Shown: in pieces, positions 43,611 through 52,461 of the stretch
How the letters are laid out: every line of letters begins with the position of its first letter
Numbering within the stretch: position 1 is the first letter of the stretch
Source: CAKZQX01 sp034436755
GTDB lineage: Bacteria > Chloroflexota > Chloroflexia > Chloroflexales > Chloroflexaceae
Assembly (NCBI GenBank): GCA_034436755.1
Contig: DAOTVB010000015.1
Span: forward strand, 1 to 64,000
Direction: 5' to 3'
Length of the DNA: 64,000 nucleotides
Notes under the pieces: model-generated
The model's database searches: none
The model's input: only the letters and a program-made list of their open reading frames with translations
Told to the model about the DNA's origin: nothing
Program-made: the position numbers and the translations under genes

Positions 43611-44234
43611 TCAGGCGGCGAAGGTTGCCCTGACATCGACGGTGAGACCCGCGAGCAGAACCGATGTAGCAACTTCGCCTTGCCCGAATGTGCCATGTTC
43701 GGCATAACCATCCTGCTCCAACCGCAACACCGTAATCGTCTCCGTTAACGGATTGACAATCCAGTACTCAGCGATACCTGCCTCGGCATACTCCCGGCGT
43801 TTCGTTACCAGGTCGCGCTGCGGATCGTCCGGACTGACGACCTCGACAACCAGATCAGCGCCAATAAAACCATGTTCGGCTTCGCGGTTCATGTTTTCAG
43901 TCAGTAGAAAAACCAGGTCCGGCTCACGCCATTTGCCCGGTTGCAAATACACACGCAGCGGCGCAAACAGCAGCGTCCCCAATGAACGACTGGTGATAAA
44001 GGCCAGCATTACCCCATACAAAAAAGCAACGATCCGCTGATGGCCGGGTGTAGGCATTGGTAAGACCTCGACATAGCCGGCGGAGAATTCAACCAGCCGG
44101 TTGGTACGGTTCGTCAGCCAGAGATACTCTGCCTCGCTCCACTCACCCTGGGCCGGGAGTAGTTCCGCAAGCTGCCGTGCGAAGGCGGCCTGCTCATCTG
44201 AGATAGTAAACCTCGGTGCCGGATATGCAGCCAT
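43611..44234 (-). CDS. Uma2-family (DUF820) endonuclease-fold protein
   Basis: 207 aa. PD-(D/E)xK core: WREPDLVFL, then ADLVVEVVSPDDPQRDLVTKRREYAEAGIAEYWIVNP. This fold is expanded in cyanobacteria and Chloroflexi and is thought to be DNA-cleaving or recombination-associated; function of individual members is unknown. ATG 44234 with GGGAG about 9 nt upstream is preferred over an upstream in-frame ATG at 44330. A second Uma2 gene is at 58463. Confidence 0.85.
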   Translation of the reverse strand: MAAYPAPRFTISDEQAAFARQLAELLPAQGEWSEAEYLWLTNRTNRLVEFSAGYVEVLPMPTPGHQRIVAFLYGVMLAFITSRSLGTLLFAPLRVYLQPGKWREPDLVFLLTENMNREAEHGFIGADLVVEVVSPDDPQRDLVTKRREYAEAGIAEYWIVNPLTETITVLRLEQDGYAEHGTFGQGEVATSVLLAGLTVDVRATFAA

Positions 44235-44665
44235 AACATATTCTCCCGCTCGGAGCTTCGTCTGGATGGATATGTACTGGTACGCCCGTAGCACTACTGC
44301 GGGCATTATAGCATGCCCCACCCGGCACATCCCGAATCAGTACGCCGACGAACGTGTCATTCTCTCAGGTAACACGACTTACGCGGTCGGTTCCAAACCC
44401 GGCATGTGCCTGAATAAACGGCCCGACTCGCCTCCGGCAGGGCGGAAGAACCCAGATCTTTTTCACAAAATTTTGGCTCGAAGAGCCAAAATTTTGTGAA
44501 AAAGATAGATCAAGTACCATGCTGCCGCAGGCGAATCAGGCTTCCATCGGGTCAAACGTCCAGTTTGCATGTCAACCGCGTAACTCGTGTCAGGTAATAC
44601 GAGTTACAATCTATTATCGCTACGCCCGCTGCATCTCTGCGGTGAAAAGACATCGCGTTGGAGTA
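44235..44665. other. 431-bp intergenic region with element H
   Basis: Divergence/spacer between the Uma2 gene and the pseudokinase gene (both minus). About half is the palindromic element at 44372-44590; I see no gene in the rest. Confidence 0.6.
44372..44590. mobile_element. MITE-like palindromic element, full copy H
   Basis: The best-preserved copy: left ACACGACTTACGCGGT, right AACCGCGTAACTCGTGT. Interior includes CGCCTCCGGCAGGGCGGAAG, a perfect 23-bp stem (44457-44479 pairs with 44483-44505) around GAA, and TACCATGCTGCCGCAGGCGA. The stem has A/T runs on both sides, so it could act as a transcription terminator. Confidence 0.8.
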
Positions 44666-45706
44666 TTAACGCAGTAGCTCCTGCCCCGGCCCGGTCAGCA
44701 GCCAGACCCCCGTAACACAAATGCCCAGCGCCACCAGCGCCAGCACGACCACGATGATCAGCAGGCAGGTATTACCGCGTTGGGTTGCCTCCGGCTTCGC
44801 CGGCGGTCGGGTATCTGCGGCGGCAGCGCTGTTGGCCGGCAGTGCCATCGGCGGCGGTTCAACCGGCGGTGTGGCGGTCAGCGGTGCGGGGGGAGCGGCG
44901 GCAATCTCCAGTTCGGGCGCGCGCGCGGTCAGAACCGGCACCACCTCCAGGGCAGCGCACAACTCGCGGGCCTGCTGGTAACGATTGGCCGGCTGCAGGT
45001 CGAGGGCGCGCAGCAGCATCTGCTCGGTCAGGGGCGTGATCTGCGCGTTGAGTGTGCGCGGCGGGTTGAGCGGCACCCCGGCCCGACGCTGCTCCGCCGT
45101 CGGGGGCGACCAGCCGGTCAGCAGATGGTACATCACCGCTGCCAGCGCATAGAGATCACTTGCCGGGGTGGGTTGCGCCGGGGAATGCTCCAGTTCGGGC
45201 GCGCGGTAGGGCGACGAGGTAGGCAGGCGTGGGCGGGCAAAGAGAAACGGGGTAAGCGCCAGTTCGCCCTCCGGGGTGGCCCAGAGATCGGTTGAGCGCA
45301 GTTCGCCCAGGTAGAGCGGCGGTTGGGCCGCGTGAACCTCTGCGAGCACCTGCAGCAGGCGCTCCATCTGCGCAAAGACCTGCGGCTCGCTCCAGGCTGC
45401 GCGATTGTCACGCGCAACCCGCTCCAGATCCTGCCCACCGGGATCGGCGGCAACCAGATAAACCGCAGCATCGTCGGCAAAATGATCGCACACCGGCAGC
45501 AACCCGGCCACCTGGATGGCAGCGATCTGCCGGGTCAACTGTTCGACAGCTTGCAAGCTATCCGCGGCAGACTGGGGCAGGGCAGCAATCAGGACGGGAA
45601 GGGCATCACGCTGATCCAGCGCCCGATAGATCCGCGCAGCGGGATGTTCATCAACGGCATACCGGATCTGGTAGCGCCCCTGGAGCAGCGTATCGGGAGT
45701 GAGCAT
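44666..45706 (-). CDS. Membrane-anchored Ser/Thr pseudokinase
   Basis: 346 aa. The kinase fold is recognisable (LLQGRYQIRYAV, LYALAAVMYHLLTGWSPP, SSPYRAPELEHSPAQPTPASDLYA with the APE motif), but the key residues are gone. The catalytic Lys position reads VLIAALP, the HRD loop is YLGELRSTDLW and DFG is ALTPFLF. A Pro/Ala-rich linker and one membrane helix near the C-terminus (LLIIVVVLALVALGICVTGVWLL) follow. It probably binds or scaffolds instead of phosphorylating. The ATG overlaps the upstream gene's stop by 1 nt. Confidence 0.75.
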   Translation of the reverse strand: MLTPDTLLQGRYQIRYAVDEHPAARIYRALDQRDALPVLIAALPQSAADSLQAVEQLTRQIAAIQVAGLLPVCDHFADDAAVYLVAADPGGQDLERVARDNRAAWSEPQVFAQMERLLQVLAEVHAAQPPLYLGELRSTDLWATPEGELALTPFLFARPRLPTSSPYRAPELEHSPAQPTPASDLYALAAVMYHLLTGWSPPTAEQRRAGVPLNPPRTLNAQITPLTEQMLLRALDLQPANRYQQARELCAALEVVPVLTARAPELEIAAAPPAPLTATPPVEPPPMALPANSAAAADTRPPAKPEATQRGNTCLLIIVVVLALVALGICVTGVWLLTGPGQELLR

Positions 45707-46554
45707 TACCTGCCGGCGGTCTGTTCGCGCGCGTCCCCCGCCTGATTCTCAAGTTGGGCCAACACTTGAAGTACCATCGCCCGATCAAGCTTGACCTCCC
45801 CGCGTGCCAGCGCCTCCAGGGTGGCATAGGCCAGCGCCAGCGGGATATTGCAGAAATCGAGGACCGGGCCGGCCGGCAGCACCGCAACATACTGATCGGC
45901 CTGCGCCAGGTTGCGCCGGGCATACGCCAGCACCTGCGCCTGATCCCAGCCGGTGGGATAGAGATCCACGCCGCGCTCCAGGTCTTCGGTGTGGTTGCGG
46001 AGGATATTGACTGCCTGCAACCCGCGCCCAAACCCGATCGCGTGAATGCGATCCGTGCGGGTGCCGTCGTACCAGGACCAGAGATCGGAGAGGAGCAGCC
46101 CGACCGCGCCTGCCACACTAAAGGTATAGCGATCCAGATCGGCCTCAGTCTGCACATTCCAGCCATTGGCCGCCCAGTAGGCCATACGATCAGCCATGGC
46201 GGCGGTGGCATCCCACACGCGGGGTGCAATTGCGGCGGGGGCCAGCGCACTCCAATCGGCGATGCGCAAGGTTACTTCCGGCAGCAGATCACGATATTCG
46301 CCGGATAGCGCGAACGACCCTTCAAACTCCGCGCCATCTCTGCCGGTTTGCAGCGCCTGGCTTACCGTTGTTAACAGATCGGCCTTGGTCGAACCATCTA
46401 ATTCCGGGTGATCTTCAATTTCATCAATTGCGCGCATGCAGAGATATGCTGATGTCACTGCGTCTTGCAACTCGCCTGGTAAACGAACAATCGGGATGTA
46501 AAAGGTGCGACTGGTTTCTTTCAGCACATTGATGGCGTCTTCACGCAGTGTCAC
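45706..46554 (-). CDS. Squalene/phytoene synthase family enzyme
   Basis: 282 aa trans-isoprenyl diphosphate synthase fold. SRTFYIPIVRLP at the start, the first Asp-rich motif in AYLCMRAIDEIEDHPEL, and the second in QAVNILRNHTEDLERGVDLYP (DLERGVD). It condenses two prenyl diphosphates to squalene or phytoene; which one is not decidable by eye. Given cruA in the window a carotenoid role is possible. GTG start with GGAG about 9 nt upstream. The pseudokinase overlaps its stop. Confidence 0.85.
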   Translation of the reverse strand: MTLREDAINVLKETSRTFYIPIVRLPGELQDAVTSAYLCMRAIDEIEDHPELDGSTKADLLTTVSQALQTGRDGAEFEGSFALSGEYRDLLPEVTLRIADWSALAPAAIAPRVWDATAAMADRMAYWAANGWNVQTEADLDRYTFSVAGAVGLLLSDLWSWYDGTRTDRIHAIGFGRGLQAVNILRNHTEDLERGVDLYPTGWDQAQVLAYARRNLAQADQYVAVLPAGPVLDFCNIPLALAYATLEALARGEVKLDRAMVLQVLAQLENQAGDAREQTAGR

Positions 46555-46797
46555 TACTTTGATCTCCTTGTCCTAAACTCTACAGGCAGGTTCTTCGCGC
46601 CGGGTGGTGTGAGCACATTCTGTGGTAGGATGATAGCGAAAGAGAGAACAACGGAACGCCGAACAGAGCGCGCCGGGCGTACGGTTGCCGTACAACGTGT
46701 CTCTTCTTTCTACGTGGCTGAAGCGATAGCGAGATAAGCGCAGCGTTCGGATTATACTATAAAACGCTTTCTCTGTCATCTTAACCCGACGAGTTAC

Positions 46798-47913
46798 ATG
46801 TCAGAAAAGCAGAGCGAAATCATGCGACAGATCTTGACCCTCCTGGCAATTGTCCTGCTGGCCGCCGAGTTTCTGGCGCTGCGACTGCCCCGCCGGCTGC
46901 ATCTGCCGCCGCAGCAGCAGGTTGAGACGGTCAATCCGCTCGTCGGGGTGCATACGCAGCTCTCCGGCGTCGGCGAGGAGGCCTATATTCAGCAGACGCT
47001 GGCGCAGGTGCGCGAGATGGGTGCCAGTTGGGTGGTGGAGTTGTTCCCCTGGTCCTATGTGCAACCCCGCTCACGCTACGGCTTTGACTGGACCGGCGCG
47101 GATATGATTGTGCGCCACGCCCAGCGACAGGGCCTGACCGTGGTGGCGCGGCTGGATATTGTGCCCGAGTGGGCGCGCCCGCCCGGCACCACCGACCGCT
47201 ACCTCGACCCGGAGCACTACGCCGACTATGCCGACTATGTGGCGGCCTTTGCCGAGCGCTACCGACCCCATGGCGTGCGTCACCTGATCATCTGGAATGA
47301 GCCCAACCTGAGCTTTGAGTGGGGCGAGCGCCCGCCCGATCCCGGCGCATACACCGCGCTGCTGAAGGTGGTCTACCCGCGCGTCAAGGCGGTGGTACCC
47401 GATGCGATCATTATTGCGGGCGGGTTATCGCCGGGGCAGTCCATCGGCGACGGCACGGTGCGGCTGGACGATATGCACTACCTGGCGTCACTCTACGATG
47501 CCGGGGCCGCGCCGTTTTTCGACATGTGGGCGGTGCATGCCTATGGCGGGCAGGTGCCGCCGGATACACCCCCTGCCCCGGAGCAGGTGAACTTCCGCCG
47601 AATCGAACTGGTGCGCGAACTGATGGACCGCTCCGGCGATGCGGGCAAGCCGATGATTATCACCGAGGGCGGATGGAATGATCATCCGCGCTGGTCCGCC
47701 GCGGTGCGCCCCGCTGACCGCATTCGCTGGACGATTGCCGCCTATGAGCAGGCGCGCAACTATCCCTGGCTGGTGGCGGTCTGCTTCTGGCAGTTTAGCA
47801 CGCCCTTCGCCACCCGCTCCTACCCCGACAACTGGAACTTCGTCGCCCCCGACGGCACCCCCCGCGTGATCTTCCTCGCCGTGCAGCGGTATGCCCGAGG
47901 CTGGGAGGAGTAA
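46798..47913 (+). CDS. Membrane-anchored clan GH-A glycoside hydrolase-like protein
   Basis: 371 aa. One N-terminal hydrophobic helix (ILTLLAIVLLAAEFLALRL) followed by a TIM barrel. The acid/base region is HLIIWNEPNLSFEWG and the nucleophile strand is MIITEGGWND, the pair expected of GH-A enzymes (families such as GH39/GH5-like). Substrate unknown; a cell-surface polysaccharide is likely. Start 46798 or the in-frame ATG 46822; both keep the membrane anchor. Confidence 0.75.
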   Translation: MSEKQSEIMRQILTLLAIVLLAAEFLALRLPRRLHLPPQQQVETVNPLVGVHTQLSGVGEEAYIQQTLAQVREMGASWVVELFPWSYVQPRSRYGFDWTGADMIVRHAQRQGLTVVARLDIVPEWARPPGTTDRYLDPEHYADYADYVAAFAERYRPHGVRHLIIWNEPNLSFEWGERPPDPGAYTALLKVVYPRVKAVVPDAIIIAGGLSPGQSIGDGTVRLDDMHYLASLYDAGAAPFFDMWAVHAYGGQVPPDTPPAPEQVNFRRIELVRELMDRSGDAGKPMIITEGGWNDHPRWSAAVRPADRIRWTIAAYEQARNYPWLVAVCFWQFSTPFATRSYPDNWNFVAPDGTPRVIFLAVQRYARGWEE

Positions 47914-47914
47914 G

Positions 47915-47970
47915 CGCAGAGCGCAGAACGTAGAGCGCAGAGCGCAGAGCGCAGACGGCAGACGGCAGCA
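47915..47970. repeat. GCAGAGCGCAGA simple repeat after the hydrolase
   Basis: Five or so 9-bp units of GCAGAGC type followed by GACGGCAGAC. It is non-coding and resembles the short repeats at 33535 and 37110. Confidence 0.6.
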
Positions 47971-48014
47971 TTTCGCGTTGCACGTTGACACGTTGGCATG
48001 TTGCACGTTACGTT

Positions 48015-48185
48015 TCATCCTTCATCCCTCATCCTTCGCGCCACCCAGCGGCGCATGAGTTCGACGGTGTAGTGGTAGCGCTCCTCCTGCTCGGCGACGA
48101 CATCGTGGTGGCGCAGGGTCTCCAGGGCAGCGCGGACCTGCTCCGGCTCCATGGCGGTGGCGGCGGCCAGTTCCGCCAGGGTCAT
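48015..48185 (-). CDS. Small winged-helix protein (detached C-terminus of the AAA ATPase)
   Basis: 56 aa, starting at the ATG that overlaps the ATPase stop in ATGA (48182-48185). The sequence MTLAELAAATAMEPEQVRAAL, then LETLRHHDVVAE, is a winged-helix pattern of the kind that ends ORC/AAA-type ATPases of this class. Homologous proteins appear to have this as a fused domain, so the split is probably a frameshift or deletion, or translational coupling at ATGA. Confidence 0.55.
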   Translation of the reverse strand: MTLAELAAATAMEPEQVRAALETLRHHDVVAEQEERYHYTVELMRRWVARRMRDEG

Positions 48186-49906
48186 GCTGGGGCGGCGTTG
48201 CCGCTCCCGTAGAACTCTTCCGTGTCGATTACCGCCTGCAGGTCGGCCAGGCTGAAGCGGCGCGCGCGCTCGACGCCGGTCTCGAAGGTCTGCCGGTTGA
48301 AGCGCGTCACCAGCGTATGCCCGATCAACTGAATCAGGAAGGGCTGGCAGTTGGTCAGCGCGATCATCTGTGCGATGACCGCTTCGTCATAGTCAATTGC
48401 AAAGTCGGGGGCCGGCTCGGTGATCAGCCGCCGCGCCGCGCCCGGCGTCAGGAAGCTGACCGGGATGGGCGTCACGCTGCCGAAGAGCGGATTCCAGTAG
48501 TCGTGGGTCATCTCGCGCAGGGTGTGCAGCCCGGCCAGCGCCATGATCAGCCAGGGGTAGGTCTGGATCAGCCCGCGCCAGAAGTCGATTAACTCCGGAT
48601 CAAGCCGCCCCGCCGCAATCCGCTGCTCGATCAGTTCAAACTCATCCAGGGTGATAATCAGGCGCTGCGGGCCGCGCACGCCGTCCAGTTGCCGCAGGAA
48701 GCGGTCCAGGGCAGTGTAGGGATTATGCGCGGTAAAACGCTCCTCCTCCGGCTCGCCCAGTTCCGCCTGGGCTGCGCGGGGCAGGCAGTCATAGAGCGCC
48801 AGCGCCAGGTTGTAGAGCAGTTCCCCGGTGCTGCGTATCATCCCGACCCGCTGCAGGTTAAAGTCCACGATGGTGGTGCCGGCCCCAAAACGCGGCCCCA
48901 GGTTCTGCAGGATCGAGGACTTGCCCATGCGCCGATGGCCGTAGAGCAGCACCGAGGGCACCTGCGCCCCCGCCGCCGTCCAGAGATCCTCCAGACGGCG
49001 CAGAATATCCTCGCGCCCCACAAACAGCGCGCCCTGCACCGGGTTGTTCAGGACGTAGGGGTTTTCGACCGGGCCGGAGAGGTCGATCCGCCCGACTGCC
49101 CCGCCCTCCTCGCTGATGATCCGCCGCCACTGGCGCGCCACTCGTTGCAGAATGGTTGCTTCCGGGGCGACCACCTCGGCGGCGGCATACGCATCCAGGG
49201 CATCGAGCGCATCGGTAGCGCGCAGCAGCGCCGCCTGCCGGTTGACCCGACTGGTCGCCGCGCGGTAGGCCGCCACCTCCATGCCGATCTCTCCCAGGCG
49301 CTCCAGCGCGGTCAGCAGCGTCGGGCGGAGCGGCGCGTCGGGCAGGGGCTGCACTGCCTGGACAACCGCGGCCGCCCCGGCCAGATCTTCCAGATCAGCA
49401 TAGGCCAGAAATGTCGCCAGGACAGCAAACGTGCGGGCAAGCTCCACGCCACCGGGATAGGTTTCCAGGTCGGTGTAGATTTCCCGATACTCCAGCAGAT
49501 CAAAGTCATCAGCGTCGATCCGCTCCGCGTCCAGCAGTTCGTAGAGCATCCCGGCAAAGTGGGTCAACGGCGTGGGACGGCGCTTGCGCCGGTAGCGGGT
49601 GAGGAACCAGAGCAGTTGCTCTCCCAGTAGATCCATATCTACCCACCGACCGGCCACTTCACCCAGCAATAGAGCGCGACTCGTGGGAATACGTTTCCAC
49701 TGTAATCTTAACAATGGAGCAACAGCATACATATCCAGCGCAGGGGTTGTCAGCAGCGTGTACAATCGCTGGAGCGGAGCGGATCGGGTATGAACATCGG
49801 CATACAACACCCGCTGAACCAGCGGGCGCTGAAAGGGGTTACGGGCCACCGCGGCCAGGAGTTGTATACCGTCGTTTTCGTCGTCGTGTAGCCGCCGGGT
49901 CAACAT
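48182..49906 (-). CDS. AAA ATPase with N-terminal helical region
   Basis: 574 aa. Residues 1-290 are an uncharacterised helical region. Then VGREDILRRLEDLW, a P-loop (LLYGHRRMGKSSIL), Walker B (RLIITLDEFELIEQ) and a winged-helix lead-in (AVIDTEEFYGSGN). It is the ORC/STAND-like class of ATPase typical of Chloroflexi conflict loci. The frame ends at GNAAPA and the winged helix continues in the next frame (48015-48185). It starts 10 nt after the Gly/Val-repeat membrane protein gene, suggesting an operon. Confidence 0.75.
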   Translation of the reverse strand: MLTRRLHDDENDGIQLLAAVARNPFQRPLVQRVLYADVHTRSAPLQRLYTLLTTPALDMYAVAPLLRLQWKRIPTSRALLLGEVAGRWVDMDLLGEQLLWFLTRYRRKRRPTPLTHFAGMLYELLDAERIDADDFDLLEYREIYTDLETYPGGVELARTFAVLATFLAYADLEDLAGAAAVVQAVQPLPDAPLRPTLLTALERLGEIGMEVAAYRAATSRVNRQAALLRATDALDALDAYAAAEVVAPEATILQRVARQWRRIISEEGGAVGRIDLSGPVENPYVLNNPVQGALFVGREDILRRLEDLWTAAGAQVPSVLLYGHRRMGKSSILQNLGPRFGAGTTIVDFNLQRVGMIRSTGELLYNLALALYDCLPRAAQAELGEPEEERFTAHNPYTALDRFLRQLDGVRGPQRLIITLDEFELIEQRIAAGRLDPELIDFWRGLIQTYPWLIMALAGLHTLREMTHDYWNPLFGSVTPIPVSFLTPGAARRLITEPAPDFAIDYDEAVIAQMIALTNCQPFLIQLIGHTLVTRFNRQTFETGVERARRFSLADLQAVIDTEEFYGSGNAAPA

Positions 49907-49915
49907 CTGCGCCCT

Positions 49916-50743
49916 TCACGGCAGCGGCAGGATCAGCAGTTCATCCCACTCAACCGGATGCCGGCCACCGCGCCGGCCGCAAAACCAGGCCGGCACAAGC
50001 TGAAACAGCCAGAACAGGCCGCGCAGTCCACCCGCCACGCCACCCGCCACGCCACCTGCCACGCCACCTGCCACGACACCCACCACACCACCCGCCACAC
50101 CAAACACCACGCTCCACGCCACACCAAACGCCACGCTCCACGTTACAAGATATACTACATCACCCGCTACATTTTCTACAAAACGAGATTTAGATATCGA
50201 TAAAGTTGCTCCACCCGTCACACCACCCGTCACACCACCCGCCACACCCCACATTACACCAAACGCCACGCCACCCGCCACACCCAGCACCACGCCAAAC
50301 GCCACACTCACTGCCACGCCCACACCCACACCAAACGCCACACCAAATGCCACACCAAACACTACACGCACCACCACACCAAAGGCCACGCCTACACCAA
50401 CACCAAACGCCGTAGAACCGATCCATGGAAGCCACGCAACCGAAGTAACCTGCACCCAGCTTGTCAGTAACACAACCGGCAGACTGCATAAAACGCTGAT
50501 CAGCAGGGCAGTTCCTGGTAACATTCTGAAGAGGCGGCAGTAGGCGGGACATTGCCACATGCGCCAGATATTCCTTAGACTTAACGTAGTATTGCGGTAC
50601 CGTTCCGGGTCGGCCTGGTAGAGGTAGGTTTTCAGCAGCGTCGGGCGAAAGAAGACCCAGTAGGCCAGCAGCAGGTAGTGGCGCGGGTTGCGCGGGTCCA
50701 GGCAGCGCGGCAGGTGGTCGGGATAGGCGGGGAAGGTGGGCAT
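49916..50743 (-). CDS. Gly/Val-repeat membrane protein
   Basis: 275 aa. The N-terminal 65 residues (RCLDPRNPRHYLLLAYWVFFRPTLLKTYLYQADPERY) are followed by one membrane helix. Then comes a long low-complexity stretch of FGV, AGGV and VGV units (about 115-240) that would span the membrane several times or form a channel-like bundle. It ends with a short basic tail. GAGGTACCC precedes the ATG. It lies between two ATPase genes in what looks like one operon; the context suggests a membrane effector, but no homologue of known function is recognised. Confidence 0.6.
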   Translation of the reverse strand: MPTFPAYPDHLPRCLDPRNPRHYLLLAYWVFFRPTLLKTYLYQADPERYRNTTLSLRNIWRMWQCPAYCRLFRMLPGTALLISVLCSLPVVLLTSWVQVTSVAWLPWIGSTAFGVGVGVAFGVVVRVVFGVAFGVAFGVGVGVAVSVAFGVVLGVAGGVAFGVMWGVAGGVTGGVTGGATLSISKSRFVENVAGDVVYLVTWSVAFGVAWSVVFGVAGGVVGVVAGGVAGGVAGGVAGGLRGLFWLFQLVPAWFCGRRGGRHPVEWDELLILPLP

Positions 50744-51149
50744 GGGTACCTCGTGTTTTGATCATTAGCGGTGGTTATCCATAATTATCGGCGATCTGCC
50801 ATAATGTGCAATAATGTGCGGTGATGATGTTCGCTGTATCCGGTGTATCCGCTGTAGGGGCGCAGCATTGGCCGCCCCATTGGCACACCCTACCCCCACC
50901 CGGCAGCATTTCCCCACCCGACGATCCCGCCGGGGGTCGGCCTGTAGGGGCGCAGCATTGGCTACCCCATTGGCACATCCTCCCTCCATCCGGCAGCATT
51001 TCCCCACCCGGCGATCCCGCCCGGCGTGCGGGGCCAATGCTGCGCCCCTACGCGCGGTGGGTGGCGATGCCGTGCGCGGTGCGGTCCAACCCCATTTCGC
51101 GCATTTCGTGGTCCAAACGTTCGTGGTCCAAACGTTCGTGGTCCACCGC
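50744..51149. repeat. 406-bp spacer with GTAGGGGCGCAGCATTGG repeats
   Basis: GTAGGGGCGCAGCATTGG begins at 50854 and again at 50944 (90 bp apart). An inverted copy (CCAATGCTGCGCCCCTAC) is at 51034-51051, so the whole 50854-51051 segment can fold as a long hairpin. A CGTGGTCCAAACGTT unit occurs about three times at 51108-51150. No gene is supported. Confidence 0.75.
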
Positions 51150-52167
51150 CTACCCCCCAACATACCGCTGATACACCGCTTCCGCCGCCTGCTGCAACCG
51201 CGCCGGGTGCCCGCCGCTGCGGTAAACCAGATCGTCGATCTCGGCGGGGGTGAAGGTGACGCCGGTTCCGCTGAGGCGGTGCGTCAGGAACAGGCGCGCC
51301 TCGTCCAGGGTGAAGGGCGGCACCGGCAGCGGCGTGCAGATATTTGCCAGCGGCGAGGTGTGGCCCGGCGCGTCGGGGAAGAGTTCTTCCAGCGCAACCC
51401 GGCTGGCGACCAGCAGCGTGAGCGGCGCGTCGGCTCCGTCGGCCAGGCCGCGCAACTCTTCCCGCTCATCCCCGGAGAAGCGCTCCTTGCGCATCTTCTC
51501 AATCTCGTCCAGGCAGAGGATGTAGCGCTGCCCGCGCAACGTCCGCGCCAGTCTGTAGCCCCGACAGTGCGCAATGCCCAGTTCCAGGCAGAGCGCCTCG
51601 AAGAACTCGTCCTCGTGGCGGATCAGTTGCATGTCCAGGTAGATACATTTCTCTGCCGGCAGCCCCAGTTGCTGCGGCCCATGCGCGCGGACCATCGCCA
51701 GGATCGAGGATTTGCCCACCTGGGTCTCGCCCAGCAGCGCGCGGTTGACGCCGCGCCGCAGGTCGGCAAAGAGTTCATGCAGCAACGCATCGCGCCCCAC
51801 AAATACCGCCGGGTCGGTAATGCGCCCGATGCTGCGAAAGGGATTGGGTGCGGGTTGGCGCGGTGGTGGGGGGTGGAGTGGCAGGTACATTACCGGCAGC
51901 GGCGGCTGCGTCCGGAGTCTCGGGCGTAGCATCCCAGGCCACATCGGGCCGCAGTCGCCGGCCAACCGCGATCAGATCGGGGATGCGCCCCCGCCGCTCC
52001 AGATAGGTGATTAACTCGCGGATCTTGTCAACCCGCCCGCCTTCGGGCAGGTCGTCATACGCGACGCCCAGTTCAAAGCAGAGCGTCTGCAGTTCGCTCC
52101 GGTCGAAATGCCGGGTGAGCAACTGGCGTAGGCGGCTACGGTCTTCCTGGTCGGGTGAGTGAGTCAT
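51150..52167 (-). pseudogene. Effector-associated-domain AAA ATPase, frameshifted
   Basis: The 5' half is read in one frame (52167 to about 51850): a ~65-residue helical adaptor domain (RLRQLLTRHFDRSELQTLCF, then RGRIPDLIAVGRRLRPDV) resembling effector-associated domains of bacterial conflict systems. The 3' half, in the next frame from about 51870 to 51150, is an AAA ATPase (VGRDALLHELF, P-loop LLGETQVGKSSIL, Walker B YILCLDEIEKM, and a winged helix). The junction is a Pro linker containing a run of six C, so a +1 slip reconciles the frames. This could be a genuine mutation, an assembly error, or programmed slippage. The GV-repeat protein gene is about 400 bp downstream. Confidence 0.65.
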
Positions 52168-52461
52168 TCGGCCACGGTACGGTTCAATGCTGATACACAG
52201 GTATCCAGATTGTACAACATTTCAGTCATATTATCGTTTAAATACTCGATTGCTGGAGTCCCGGCTTTAGCCGGTTGAATGCCTGCCGGGACAGCAACAT
52301 ACTGCCGGCAAACCTGATCCGGCTGAAGCCGGGACTCCTGACCATCGCATGTTCGGATTTAATTTTCAACGTTCATAAGCCGGGACTCCAACATCGGGGC
52401 CGTGCGATGCAGTGGCGAACGCCATATCCACCGGCAGGAGCATGACTCCTGCCGTCCATAG
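52168..52461. repeat. Spacer with GGAGTCCCGGCTT palindromic repeat
   Basis: 52251-52345 begins GGAGTCCCGGCTTTAGCCGG and ends CCGGCTGAAGCCGGGACTCC. This is an inverted repeat with TGCCGGGACAGCAACATACT in the middle. A partial copy follows at 52376-52392, and a related copy is inserted in the element at 56436. Confidence 0.7.
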
